DNA of 64,000 nt from CAVRJC01 sp963721435 (GTDB lineage: Bacteria; Actinomycetota; Acidimicrobiia; IMCC26256; DASPTH01): positions 1 through 64,000 of the forward strand of contig CAVRJC010000003.1 in assembly GCA_963721435.1 (NCBI GenBank), written 5' to 3'. Of this stretch, positions 16,852 through 26,293 are shown in pieces (the first letter of the stretch is position 1; the number at the start of each line of letters is the position of its first letter). The translations under genes were made by a program, and so were the position numbers. Below the pieces are notes generated by a model that worked only from the letters and a program-made list of their open reading frames with translations, was not told where the DNA came from and made no database searches.

Positions 16852-18625
16852 ATGAGCCCCGACCAGCAGATCGAGCGATCGATGCTCGATGGCAAGGATC
16901 GCGAGCAGCTCCACACCATTGCCGGGGCAGTGGGCGTGAAGGGCGCCACCCGCATGCGCAAGGCCGACCTCATCGAGGCGATCCTCGCGACTGCCGGCGC
17001 GGGTGGCACGAACGGCGCGAACACCGAAGCCGCGAACGGTGCGGACACCGAGGCCGCTCCGGCCACCGAAGCCGCGAAGCCACGACGGGTGCGCTCCGCC
17101 CGCACCTCCGAGCTCGTCGACGATTCCCTTGCCGCCCTCGCCGAAGAGGAGAACGCGCTCGGCGGCGCGTCCGACGACGCCGACCTGCTCCCGGCGCCGC
17201 GCCCGGTGCGGCTCCCGCCGGCGGCCGTCTCCTCCGCGGCTTCCCCCGCGGCACCGGCAGCGGAGACATCCAACGGCACCGTCACCGACGCGGAGCCCAC
17301 TGCATCCGAAGGTAATACGAGCGTCGGCACCGAGCCGGGCGGGCCGACCGGTTCGGACGCGTTCGATACCGACGACGATCGCCAGTCGTTCAACGACGGC
17401 AATCGCCGTGGCCGCCGGCGTCGCCGCGGGCGCGGCGGCCAGGAACCGGTGGGCGTCGGGGCCGGCGAGCCGCGCGAGCGCGAGTTCCAGGGTGAGCCCA
17501 TCCCGGTGCAGGGGCTCCTCGATCTGCGCGACGAGGGCTACGGGTTCCTGCGCGCGGGCGGGTACCTCCCCGGCCCGAAGGACGTCTACATCTCGGCGTC
17601 GCAGGTGCGCCGCTTCGCGTTGCGCAAGGGCGACTACGTCCGCGGTACGTCGCGCCCGCAGGCCAGCAACGAGAAGTACCCGGCGCTCCTGCAGGGTCGA
17701 CGACATCAACGGCATGACGCCCGACGCCGCGCGCGAGCGCCCCAAGTTCGAGGACCTCACGCCGCTCTTCCCCGATTCGCGCCTGCGCCTCGAGCTGCCC
17801 GACGAGCCGCACGAGATCACCGGCCGGATCGTGGATCTCATCTCGCCCATCGGCAAGGGCCAGCGCGGCTTGATCGTCTCGCCGCCGAAGGCCGGCAAGA
17901 CCACGATCCTCAAGCAGCTCGTCTACGCGATCGAGCGCAACAACCCCGAGGTCCACCTCATGGTGCTGCTCGTCGACGAGCGCCCGGAGGAAGTGACCGA
18001 CATGAAGCGCCACGTGGTGCGCGGCGAGGTGGTGGCGAGCACGTTCGACCGCCCCTCCGACGAGCACACCCACGTTGCCGAGCTCACCATCGAGCGGGCC
18101 AAGCGCCTCGTCGAGATGGGTACCGACGTGGTGATCGTCCTCGACGGTATTACGCGTCTGGCAAGGGCATACAACCTGGCGGCCCCGACCTCCGGTCGGA
18201 TCATGTCGGGTGGTGTGGATTCGACCGCGCTCTACCCGCCGAAGCGGTTCTTCGGCGCGGCGCGCAACATCGAAGAGGGCGGATCGCTCACGATCATCGC
18301 CACGGCGCTGATCGAGACCGGCAGCCGCATGGACGAAGTGATCTTCGAGGAGTTCAAGGGCACCGGGAACATGGAGCTGCGCCTCGACCGCCGCCTGTCG
18401 GAGCGGCGGATCTACCCGTCGATCGACGTCGAGGCGTCGAGCACGCGCCACGAGGAGCTGCTGTTCGATCGCCAGCAGCTCCAGCAGGTGTGGAAGCTAC
18501 GCCGTGTCCTCAACGCGCTCGAGGAGGGCAAGGGCCTCGAGCTGCTGATCGACAAGATCCGCACCACGAAGAGCAACGACCAGTTCCTCTCCGAGATCGC
18601 CAAGGCGCCGAGCCCCGGGTCCTGA
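16852..18625 (+). CDS. rho: transcription termination factor Rho (frameshifted near 17694)
   Basis: Hexameric RNA-dependent ATPase. The ATG at 16852 follows gggagagc. Residues 1-45 form the Rho N-terminal helical domain. A long Ala/Glu/Thr-rich insertion then leads to an arginine-rich patch (GNRRGRRRRRGRGG), both typical of high-G+C actinobacterial Rho. The cold-shock-like primary RNA-binding domain follows (GLLDLRDEGYGFLR...DVYISASQVRRF). The ATPase part has Walker A PPKAGKTTILKQL, VLLVDERPEEVTD and VIVLDGITRLARAYN. The frame breaks in the GGG at 17694-17696: removing one G gives LLQVDDINGMTP and about 590 residues. Rho is usually essential in actinobacteria, so an assembly error is likely. 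Confidence 0.94.
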
Positions 18626-18693
18626 CCCCGAACTTTGCGCCGAGTTGGGCAAGCGCAGGCCTGCCCGGGGGAATACCGTCCCGCCGGATTACG

Positions 18694-18699
18694 TAGACT
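18694..18699 (+). promoter_or_regulatory. -10 hexamer TAGACT upstream of rpmE
   Basis: TAGACT ends 9 bases before the rpmE ATG at 18709. The spacer gaggcactc contains GAGG, so either a leaderless or a very short leader is possible. No convincing -35 is seen. Confidence 0.4.
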
Positions 18700-18708
18700 G
18701 AGGCACTC

Positions 18709-18930
18709 ATGAAGACTGACATTCATCCCGAGTATGTGGAATGCCGAGTTCACTGTTCCTGTGGGAACGAGTTCGTCACCCGTTCCACCGTCCCGTCGCT
18801 CCGAGTGGAGCTCTGCTCCGAGTGCCACCCCTTCTACACCGGCAAGCAGAAGCTCGTTGACACCGGTGGCCGGGTCGAGCGCTTCCAGCGTCGCTACGCG
18901 AAGTCGAAGGCCGCACAGAGCAAGGACTGA
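18709..18930 (+). CDS. rpmE: 50S ribosomal protein L31, zinc-binding (C+) type
   Basis: 73 residues. HPEYVECRVHCSCGNEF and LCSECHPFYTGKQKLVDTGG are the L31 signatures. Cys16, Cys18, Cys37 and Cys40 form the zinc site, so this is the zinc-dependent form rather than the zinc-free paralogue made under zinc starvation. It lies between rho and the DUF1385 gene, an order common in Actinomycetota and Firmicutes, and stops 3 bases before the DUF1385 ATG. Confidence 0.97.
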   Translation: MKTDIHPEYVECRVHCSCGNEFVTRSTVPSLRVELCSECHPFYTGKQKLVDTGGRVERFQRRYAKSKAAQSKD

Positions 18931-18933
18931 CCC

Positions 18934-19881
18934 ATGAGCTCGAACCCTCCCGACACGAGTCCCCGTTACATGGGCGGGCAAGCGGTTGTCGAGGGCGTCA
19001 TGATGCGCGGCGAGCGCACGTGGGCGGTGTCGGTTCGCACTCCGGAAGGCGACATCCAGACCGAGCTGCACGACGCCCCGGCCTGGGCGGAGCGGTGGTC
19101 GAAGATCCCGCTCGTCCGTGGGGTGATGGCGCTGGGCGAGTCGATGGCGCTCGGGTTCAAGGCGCTGTCGTGGTCGGCCAACATCCAGCTGCCGGAGGAG
19201 GAGCGGATCTCGGGCAAGGCGATGGGCTGGACCATCGGGATCGCACTCGCCTTCTTCACTGCGATCTTCATCGTGCTGCCGGCGGTCGCGGCCAACGGCA
19301 TGGGAAACATCTTCGGCCTCAGTGGCTTCTGGTTCCACGTCTCCGAAGGCGCGCTCCGGCTGGCGATCTTCCTCGGTTACCTGCTCCTGATCGGCTGTCT
19401 CAAGGACATCAAGCGCGTGTTCCAGTACCACGGCGCCGAGCACAAGGCGATCGCAGCCTACGAGAACGACGCGCCGCTCACGCCTGAGTCAGCCCAACGG
19501 TTCACGACCCAGCACGTGCGCTGCGGCACCAACTTCCTCCTGACGGTGATGGTCGTCACCATCATCGTGTACTCGTTCGTCGGCCGTCCGTCGTGGCCCT
19601 ACCTCATCGGGTCGCGCATCGTCCTCATCCCGTTCATCGCCGGGTTGAGCTACGAGGTGATCCGCTACGCGGCCCGGCACATGCAGCACCGGTGGGTTCG
19701 TATTCTCATGCGCCCAGGCCTGCTGCTCCAGAAGCTCACGACGCGTGAGCCGAGCCTCGACCAAGTCGAAGTCGCGATCGTGTCGCTGCGCGCGGTGCTC
19801 ACCGCGGAGCAGCTCGCCGAGGTGAACGCTCGCGCTGCGTACGCAGCACCGGCACCGACCACTCGGCCCGCGATCGCCTGA
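18934..19881 (+). CDS. DUF1385 family membrane protein
   Basis: 315 residues. MGGQAVVEGVMMRGERTWAV is the DUF1385 signature. YHGAEHKAIAAYEN and HVRCGTNFLL are the other conserved blocks. At least four hydrophobic segments indicate an inner-membrane protein (about residues 95-120, 140-165, 195-215 and 220-240). The function is unknown, although the gene is nearly always beside rpmE and usually precedes prfA-prmC. Here prfA lies 6.4 kb further on, separated by surface and secretion genes. It is translated directly after rpmE. Confidence 0.92.
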   Translation: MSSNPPDTSPRYMGGQAVVEGVMMRGERTWAVSVRTPEGDIQTELHDAPAWAERWSKIPLVRGVMALGESMALGFKALSWSANIQLPEEERISGKAMGWTIGIALAFFTAIFIVLPAVAANGMGNIFGLSGFWFHVSEGALRLAIFLGYLLLIGCLKDIKRVFQYHGAEHKAIAAYENDAPLTPESAQRFTTQHVRCGTNFLLTVMVVTIIVYSFVGRPSWPYLIGSRIVLIPFIAGLSYEVIRYAARHMQHRWVRILMRPGLLLQKLTTREPSLDQVEVAIVSLRAVLTAEQLAEVNARAAYAAPAPTTRPAIA

Positions 19882-19984
19882 TTCCCTGTTGTCTTCGGCG
19901 TTCTCCACGCTGCGCTGCTTGCAATCGCCACTCTGCGTGTGCGAGACTTCACGCCGTCACTCTCCGTGAGGTTCCGCGGAGGGT

Positions 19985-20130
19985 GGCGGGTAAGGAGCTG
20001 AGACCGCCAGGACCTTCGGTCACCTGGTACAAGTACCTGGCGCGAGCGCAGTGGTGAGACCGGCCTTTCCCTGAGTCGCGGGCGACGTTTCGGCGGACAG
20101 TGCCGAGACCAGGGGAAACAGGGGAACCCG
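19985..20130 (+). promoter_or_regulatory. structured 5' leader of the surface-protein gene
   Basis: This lies in a 249-bp gap. GGCGG (19985-19989) can pair with CCGCC (20004-20008); alternatively CGCCAGG (20005-20011) pairs with CCTGGCG (20036-20042). The two overlap, so they exclude each other. Further on, TTTCCC (20066-20071) pairs with GGGAAA (20113-20118) around two inner hairpins: GTCG/CGAC at 20075-20086 and TCGGC/GCCGA at 20090-20106. The outer stem abuts the ribosome-binding site GGGGAA at 20121-20126. No known riboswitch consensus was recognised. RNA-level control is inferred only from pairing. Confidence 0.4.
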
Positions 20131-22338
20131 ATGGGCGAGGGATCGACGGCAACTCCCAAACAGCGCGCGTCGGACCATCGTCGCGCGCGCGCAACGCTTG
20201 CCGGGGTCCTCTTCACGCTCGTCGTCGCAGTGGCGGTGACGCCGTTCGCAACCGCCTGGGCCGACACGAGCACTCTTCCCACGTCGGTCGAGACGACGAG
20301 CGGGTCCTCGCACGCCACGCGCTTCTCTGCCGCCGAGGCCGTCGCGCCGAGCGCCGATCCCGTGCCGGGAACACTCACCATCAATGCGGGTGGCGACCGC
20401 GTCGGCGGCGACATCGCGGGGGCAGCTGGTGCAGTCTTCAGCCTCTACACCGATGCCGACCTCACGGTGCCGGCGACGCCGGCCACGTGCGGCCCGACGA
20501 ACGCAAGCGGCGTGTGCTCCGTGTCACTACCGCCCGGAACGTTCTACGCCGTGGAGACGACGGCGCCGCCCGGGTATCAGACGCTGCCGCAACTCGCCAC
20601 CGACCCTGACGACACCACTCGTGACTACACGAACGCGATCGGCCCGCTCACGATCACGTCGGGCAGCACTGTGACGATCCCCAACAACACCGGCTTGTCC
20701 ACGAGCGATTACAACTACAACTCGGGCAAGTACTCCAACCGCCGGGTCAACCCGCCGTTGCCGTCGGTGTGCGGCTTCAACATCGCGTTGGTGCTCGACA
20801 TGTCGGGCTCGATCGATGACACCGAGTTCGGCCAGATGAAGGCCGCGGCCAAGGACTTCGTCACGTCGCTGGGTGGCACGCCGTCGTCGGTCGGCGTCTA
20901 TCCGTTCGCGACTGCTGCACCTGCAGCAGGGAACACCAATCTCGCAGCCACCTCGGTGTCGACCGCCGCCGGCGTCACCACTGTCACGGACGCGATCGAC
21001 AATCTGGTGAAGCCGACCGAGGGCAGCTCGACGAATTGGGACGCCGCGCTCGCGCAGATCCCGAGCGGGTACGACCTCGTGATGGTCCTCACCGATGGCA
21101 ACCCGACCGTCGACAGCACCAGTGTCAGCCCGTCCGGCACGAACTTCCACCGGATCGAGAACGGCATCGCGTCGGCCAACACGGTCAAGACGCTCGTCGG
21201 CGGCCATGGCGCGAACACCCGCGTGCTCGGCATCGGCATCGGCATCGGCGCCGAGTCGGTCAAGAATCTCGCCGCGATCTCCGGGCCGACCGCATACAAC
21301 GGCTCGAATGCCGCGACCGCCGACTACTTCACGACCGGCTTCGACACGCTGCGCGACACACTCGCATCGATCGCGAAGGCGCAATGTGTGGTGGATCTCG
21401 TGATCACGAAGAACGCGAGCCAGCCGGCGGTGTCGGTGGGCCAGCCGTTCAGCTACACCGTGGCCGTCGACAACCTCGGTCCGTCGGGCGCCACCGTCGA
21501 TGCGGCGGTTATCGACGTCTTGCCTGCCGGCGTGTCGTTCGTGTCCTTCGTCGAGCTCCCTCCCGGCGTGGTCTGCGATCCGCCGGTCGGTCGGACGATC
21601 TCCTGCACGATTCCGAAGGGGCTGCTGGAGCTGGCCGACCCGCCGGTGTCGATCACGATGAATGTGACGGTGGCGTCGACGCCACAGACTGTCCCGCTGG
21701 TGAACAAGGTCATCGTGACGAGCTCCGACGATGCAGCGCCCTGCGCGGTGACCCCCACCGACATCACATGTGAGCCGGCGAACACGAACAACTACGACGA
21801 CGTGTCGGTCGGCTTCACCAGCCTCACCATCGTCAAGGACGCGCAGCCGAAAACCTCGACACCGTTCCAGTTCACCGTGACGGGTGGCGCCCTACCGTCC
21901 AGCTTCTCGCTGGTCGATGACGGCACCAACGGCAACCGTCAGGTGATCGGGAACATCGCGGCCGGCCAGCAGTACGTCATCACGGAGTTCCAGCCTGCCG
22001 ACGGCAGCTATGCGCTCAGCGCCATCAGCTGTACAGGCGGCGGGACCGGGTCGACGATCGTCGCCCTGGCGCGGGCGTCTCTGACCCTCGCTCCTGGTGA
22101 CCAGGTGGTCTGCACGTTCGTGAACGGGGCCATCGACCCGGGCGGCGTGAGCACGACGACCGGCGCCGGCTCGGGCACGGGCACCGGCACGGGAACGAGT
22201 GCCGGGCCGCTCGCATTCACCGGTTCCGGCATCGCGCGGATCTTCGGGCTCGGCATCCTGCTCGCCGTGTTGGGTCTGGCGCTGGTGGTCGAAATGCGAC
22301 GCCGGCGCCGCCCTGACGACCGCATGGGTGTCACCTGA
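20131..22338 (+). CDS. cell-wall-anchored vWA/SpaA-like/DUF11 surface protein with LAFTG sorting signal
   Basis: 735 residues. The signal peptide covers about 1-44 (basic start, then AGVLFTLVVAVAVTPFA). A SpaA/prealbumin-like beta domain follows at about 80-190 (AGAVFSLYTDADL, GTFYAVETTAPPGY). A von Willebrand A domain covers about 215-420, with MIDAS D223-x-S225-x-S227 in LVLDMSGSIDD and VLTDGNPTVDS. A DUF11-like repeat (DLVITKNASQPAVSVGQPFS) and another beta domain complete the ectodomain. After a Gly-Thr linker come LAFTG (694-698), one helix and RRRRRPDD. LAxTG is the class E sortase signal of high-G+C Gram-positives. No sortase is in the window. The strong site aggggaaacagggg precedes the ATG. 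The layout suggests a pilin-like or adhesive protein. Confidence 0.85.
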   Translation: MGEGSTATPKQRASDHRRARATLAGVLFTLVVAVAVTPFATAWADTSTLPTSVETTSGSSHATRFSAAEAVAPSADPVPGTLTINAGGDRVGGDIAGAAGAVFSLYTDADLTVPATPATCGPTNASGVCSVSLPPGTFYAVETTAPPGYQTLPQLATDPDDTTRDYTNAIGPLTITSGSTVTIPNNTGLSTSDYNYNSGKYSNRRVNPPLPSVCGFNIALVLDMSGSIDDTEFGQMKAAAKDFVTSLGGTPSSVGVYPFATAAPAAGNTNLAATSVSTAAGVTTVTDAIDNLVKPTEGSSTNWDAALAQIPSGYDLVMVLTDGNPTVDSTSVSPSGTNFHRIENGIASANTVKTLVGGHGANTRVLGIGIGIGAESVKNLAAISGPTAYNGSNAATADYFTTGFDTLRDTLASIAKAQCVVDLVITKNASQPAVSVGQPFSYTVAVDNLGPSGATVDAAVIDVLPAGVSFVSFVELPPGVVCDPPVGRTISCTIPKGLLELADPPVSITMNVTVASTPQTVPLVNKVIVTSSDDAAPCAVTPTDITCEPANTNNYDDVSVGFTSLTIVKDAQPKTSTPFQFTVTGGALPSSFSLVDDGTNGNRQVIGNIAAGQQYVITEFQPADGSYALSAISCTGGGTGSTIVALARASLTLAPGDQVVCTFVNGAIDPGGVSTTTGAGSGTGTGTGTSAGPLAFTGSGIARIFGLGILLAVLGLALVVEMRRRRRPDDRMGVT

Positions 22339-22372
22339 CATCTCCCTCACACGGACGTGTCATCCTCGCGTC

Positions 22373-23668
22373 GTGCCGGCCCAGGCGTCGTCCCGTGAGC
22401 GCGTCTCCCACGTCATACGACGTCTGTCGATGGGGGCACATCCCGAGGTGCTCGCCGATCTGCGCGACACCGGGGCCGCGACGGCGCGGGCGCTCGACCT
22501 GTCGGCCGCCCCGGCGGCGCCGCTGAACTTCCCGGCCCCGGCCGACTACACGGCCAGCCGGGACCTCACGACGATCGCCCAGCCGATCTCGTGGTGGTTC
22601 GCGCGGATGGCGAGCCCCGACCGAATGATCGAGGAGCGCCTCGTCTGGTTCTGGCACGACCACTTCGCCACCAGCCTCGCGAAGGTTCTCCAGCCCTACC
22701 TGATGTGGAAGCAGCACCTGACCCTGCGCCAGCACGCCACCGGGAACTTCGCCGACATGCTCAAGGCCGTCTCGCGCGACCCCGCGATGGTGCTGTACCT
22801 CGACGGCATCAAGAACTCGGCGCAGCAGCGCAACGAGAACTTCGGCCGCGAGGTGCTCGAGCTCTTCACCATGGGCCGCGACGGCGGCTACACGCAGGAC
22901 GACGTCGTCGCCGCGTCGCGAGCGTTCACCGGCTGGGTCGTCGACGTCCCCGGCCGCATCGGCAACCAGCTCAACTCGCCGTGGAACGCGGTCTTCGTGG
23001 CGCGTCGTCACGACACCGGCGTGAAGACGTTCCTCGGGAAGACGGGCGCGTTCGACATGGACGGCGCGCTCGACGTGGTCCTCGGGCACCCGTCGACCGC
23101 GAAGTTCGTGGCCGCGAAGTTGTACCGCGAGATCGTCGGCACGACTCCCACCGACGCGACAGTCCAGCGCCTCGGCAAGACGTTTCGCCGCGACTACGAG
23201 ATCATGCCGTTGGTCGAGGCGATCGTGCAGGACGACGCGTTCGTCTCCGACGACGCGGTGCGGTCGAAGTACCGGACCCCGGTCGAGAAGGTCGTCGCGA
23301 TCATGCAGGCGAGTGGCACCGACGCGGTGAACCTCGGGCAGGTGCGTGCGCGTGCGACGCAGAACGGGCGGCGAGGCTCGTTGTCGACGGCGCTGCGCAC
23401 GATGAGCTATCTCCCGTTCCTCCCGCCGAACGTCGGCGGCTACCCGAAGGGCGCGCGTCTCATCGGGCCGGGGAACCTCGTGCACTCCTTCGACCTGCTG
23501 CAGTCGGTGGTCGCGCCGCCGACGAAGCGCCAGTCGGTCGACGACGTGTTCGCATCGCTCGGCGTGTTCGATGTCAGCGACCGATCGCGCGCGGTCCTCG
23601 CGAAGCAGCACAGCCCGTCGACCCGCTTCTCGCTCGCGGTCACGTCACCGGAGTTCACGCTCACATGA
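22373..23668 (+). CDS. DUF1800 family protein
   Basis: 431 residues from the GTG at 22373. Family landmarks are HVIRRLSMGAHPEVLADL, ERLVWFWHDHFATS, MLKAVSRDPAMVLYLDG, NENFGREVLELFTMGRDGGY, FTGWVVD, HDTGVKTFLGKTG and AKLYREIVG. In most genomes DUF1800 is paired with DUF1501, and both are thought to act on the cell surface or in sulfatase-like chemistry; neither role is proven. This copy has no evident signal peptide, and the start could be slightly misplaced. It is coupled to the next gene by an ATGA overlap. Confidence 0.88.
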   Translation: MPAQASSRERVSHVIRRLSMGAHPEVLADLRDTGAATARALDLSAAPAAPLNFPAPADYTASRDLTTIAQPISWWFARMASPDRMIEERLVWFWHDHFATSLAKVLQPYLMWKQHLTLRQHATGNFADMLKAVSRDPAMVLYLDGIKNSAQQRNENFGREVLELFTMGRDGGYTQDDVVAASRAFTGWVVDVPGRIGNQLNSPWNAVFVARRHDTGVKTFLGKTGAFDMDGALDVVLGHPSTAKFVAAKLYREIVGTTPTDATVQRLGKTFRRDYEIMPLVEAIVQDDAFVSDDAVRSKYRTPVEKVVAIMQASGTDAVNLGQVRARATQNGRRGSLSTALRTMSYLPFLPPNVGGYPKGARLIGPGNLVHSFDLLQSVVAPPTKRQSVDDVFASLGVFDVSDRSRAVLAKQHSPSTRFSLAVTSPEFTLT

Positions 23669-24971
23669 ACGCGCACATGTCGCGCCGGCGCTTCCTCACC
23701 GGCCTCGGTGTCGCGACGACTGCCGCGGTGGCGGCCGGGTACGGCCTCACGGTGTGGCAGAGCGACGGTTCGTCGGGAGGATCGGGCACGGCGGCTGCGC
23801 CGCGTCCGACGACCGGAGCGCTCGGGCCCGGCCGCGCCGACCGCACCCTGATCGTCCTCGAGCTCGGAGGTGGGAACGACGGGCTCAGCACGGTCGTACC
23901 GATGGCCGACCCCAACTACCGCGCGCTGCGGCCGACGCTTGCGGTCGCGGATGCCATCGCGCTCGACGACTCCGTCGGCCTGAGCCCGAAGCTGGTCAAG
24001 CTCGCGGAGCGCTACAAGGCGGGGCAGGTCGCGATCATCGAGGGCGTCGGCTATCCCGACCCGAACCTCTCGCACTTCGCGTCGCTCGCCTACTGGTGGA
24101 CGGGCACGCCGGGTACCGGTGACGGCAGCGGGTGGATCGGTCGGTACCTCGACGGCACGGTCGGGTTCGACGACCCACTCGCAGCGATCAGCATCGGTCC
24201 GGTCCCGTCACCCGCGCTCCTCGGCAACCAGTCGTTCGCGACGTCGATCGCCGACACGACCGGGCTCCAGCCGTCGGTGCCCGCGTGGGCCGACACCCCG
24301 GACGATCTCATCGCCGCGTGGGGCGGGTTCACGCCTGCGTCGCCAGATCCCGCGTCGCTGCTCGGGCAGGTCCAGGAGGCGATCCACCTCACGGTGAAGG
24401 CGCGGTCGCAACTCGACGCCGACCTCAGCGACGCCCAGTCGTCGACGGGGCCGAGCGATGGCCTGTACGCCAACCAGGCCGGCAAGCAGGGGAGCACCGT
24501 CTCCGAGTCGTTGAAGCTCGCGGCCCAGCTCGTCGTCGCCAAGCACCCGCCGCGGGTCATCTACGTGAGCGGCCTCGGCGACTACGACACCCACCAGGGT
24601 CTGGCCGCTCGTCACCCGGTGCTGATGGCCGACCTCGACCTCGGTCTCGATACGTTCTTCACCACGCTCGACACCGCGGGCGGGACCGATCGCGCGCTGG
24701 TGATGACGGTGTCGGAGTTCGGGCGCCGGCCGGCCGAGAACGGGAGCGGCACCGACCACGGCACTGCGGCGCCGCACTTCCTCATCGGGGCGGGCGTCAA
24801 GGGCGGGCGCTACGGCGCGCCGCCGAGCTCACCCAGCTCGACAACAACGGCAACCTCGTGCACACGGTCGACTTCCGCACGTTGTACGCCACCGCCGCGC
24901 AAGGCTGGCTCGGCGTCGACGCCGAGGCAATCGTCGGCAAGGGCTTCGCGCCCCTCCCTGTCCTCGCCTGA
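23665..24971 (+). CDS. DUF1501 family protein, Tat-exported (frameshifted near 24822)
   Basis: About 435 residues after correction. The N-terminus has a twin-arginine signal, MSRRRFLTGLGVATTAAVAAG. The body shows LIVLELGGGNDGLSTVVPMADPNY and LSHFASLAYWWTG, then VIYVSGLGDYDTHQGLAARH and VMTVSEFGRRPAENGSGTDHG, all DUF1501 landmarks related to the alkaline-phosphatase/sulfatase fold. The last 45 residues (ELTQLDNNGNLVHTVDFRTL...PLPVLA) are in another frame. Adding one base at about 24822 gives APPELTQLDNNG and restores the usual ending. The ATG overlaps the DUF1800 stop. Confidence 0.88.
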
Positions 24972-24976
24972 CCGGT

Positions 24977-24982
24977 TACCGT
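24977..24982 (+). promoter_or_regulatory. -10 hexamer TACCGT, probable leaderless start
   Basis: TACCGT ends 6 bases before the ATG at 24989, with ccccgc between and no ribosome-binding site. Confidence 0.4.
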
Positions 24983-24988
24983 CCCCGC

Positions 24989-26293
24989 ATGAAGGTGGGG
25001 ATCTTCTACGAGCACCAGTTGCCGCGGCCGTGGGAGGAAGGCGCCGAGGCGCGGCTCATCCGCGACGCGCTCGACCAGTGCGAGCTCGCGGACGCAATCG
25101 GGATCGACTACGTGTGGGAGGTCGAGCACCACTTCCTCGAGGAGTACAGCCACTCGAGCGCGCCCGAGGTGTTCCTCGGCGCGGTGTCGCAGCGCACGAA
25201 CCGCATCCGCCTCGGTCACGGGATCGTGCAGACGCCGCCGCCGTTCAACCATCCGGCGCGCGTCGCGGAGCGTGTGGCGATGCTCGACCTCGTGTCGGCC
25301 GGCCGCGCCGACTTCGGTACGGGTGAGTCGTCGTCGGAGGCGGAGCTCGGCGGGTTCCTCATCGATCCCGAGGAGAAGCGCGCGATGTGGGAGGAAGGCC
25401 TGCGGGTCGCGCTGCGGTGCATGACGGAGACACCGTTCACCGGGCATGCCGGCCAGTACGTCACGATGCCGCCGCGCAACGTGGTACCCAAGCCGATCCA
25501 GAAGCCGCACCCGCCGGTGTGGGTGGCGGCGAGCCGGCGCGAGACCATTCACCTCGCGGCACAGAAGGGCATCGGCGCGCTCGCGTTCGCGTTCATCAAT
25601 CCCGAAGAGGCGCAGCACTGGATGACCGACTACTACGACACGCTCGCGGCGGAGTGCGTGCCGATCGGCGATGTCGTCAATCCCAACGTCGCGTGCGTCA
25701 CCACCTTCATGTGCCACGAGGACGAGAGCGTCGCGATCGATCGCGGCCTCGAAGGCGCCAACTTCTTCGGATACTCGCTCGCGCACTACTACGTGTTCGG
25801 CCGTCATCAGCCGGGTCGCACCGACGTGTGGGCCGAGTACCGAGCACAGCGTGCGCAGCAGGGCTACTCGCCGGAGGCGGTCGAGGCCGCCATGACCGAG
25901 GGCGAGCGGCTCGGCGCGCAGATCGTGCAGCAGGAGGGCTTCTTCGGCCTGCGCGGCGCCATCGGCACGCCCGACCAGATCCGTGACTACCTGCGGCGCT
26001 ACGAGGATGCCGGCGTCGACCAGGTGATCCTCTGCAGCCAGTCGGGGCACAACCGGCACGAGCACATCATGGAGAGCCTCGAGCTGTTCGGCCGCGAGGT
26101 CCTGCCGGAATTCATCGAACGCGACGAGCAGGCCCAACGCGACAAGGCGAAGCGCCTGGAGCCGGTGCTCGCCGCCGCGATGGCCCGCAAGCCGGCGTCC
26201 GATCATCCCCCTCTGGCCATCGACGACTACGAGTTCGCGGCGATGCCGCTCGATCCCGCGCTCCGCGCGCTACAGGACGATCTCTTCTCCTGA
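24989..26293 (+). CDS. LLM-class flavin/F420-dependent oxidoreductase
   Basis: 434 residues, longer than the two other LLM proteins in the window and clearly a separate subfamily. MKVGIFYEHQLPRPW is strand 1. VWEVEHHFLEEYSHSSAPEV and GHGIVQTPPPFNHPARVAE line the flavin pocket, and FGTGESSSEAELGG replaces the GTGRGAGSHE of the others. PPRNVVPKPIQKPHPPVWVA and QVILCSQSGHNRHEHIMES follow. The family includes alkanal and terpenoid monooxygenases and F420-dependent reductases; cofactor and substrate are not determinable. It stands between DUF1501 and prfA on the same strand and has its own putative promoter. Confidence 0.87.
   Translation: MKVGIFYEHQLPRPWEEGAEARLIRDALDQCELADAIGIDYVWEVEHHFLEEYSHSSAPEVFLGAVSQRTNRIRLGHGIVQTPPPFNHPARVAERVAMLDLVSAGRADFGTGESSSEAELGGFLIDPEEKRAMWEEGLRVALRCMTETPFTGHAGQYVTMPPRNVVPKPIQKPHPPVWVAASRRETIHLAAQKGIGALAFAFINPEEAQHWMTDYYDTLAAECVPIGDVVNPNVACVTTFMCHEDESVAIDRGLEGANFFGYSLAHYYVFGRHQPGRTDVWAEYRAQRAQQGYSPEAVEAAMTEGERLGAQIVQQEGFFGLRGAIGTPDQIRDYLRRYEDAGVDQVILCSQSGHNRHEHIMESLELFGREVLPEFIERDEQAQRDKAKRLEPVLAAAMARKPASDHPPLAIDDYEFAAMPLDPALRALQDDLFS

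Noticed and set aside
14206..17913. A continuous minus-strand frame of 1235 codons upstream of and through the PQQ-type dehydrogenase
   Set aside because: Only the last 395 codons, after the signal peptide at 15393, look like protein. The rest lies antisense to apgM and rho.
19982..20042. TPP or c-di-AMP/c-di-GMP riboswitch in the surface-protein leader
   Set aside because: A CTGAGA-like string and GGGTAAGGAG are present, but the remaining conserved boxes of these classes are missing.
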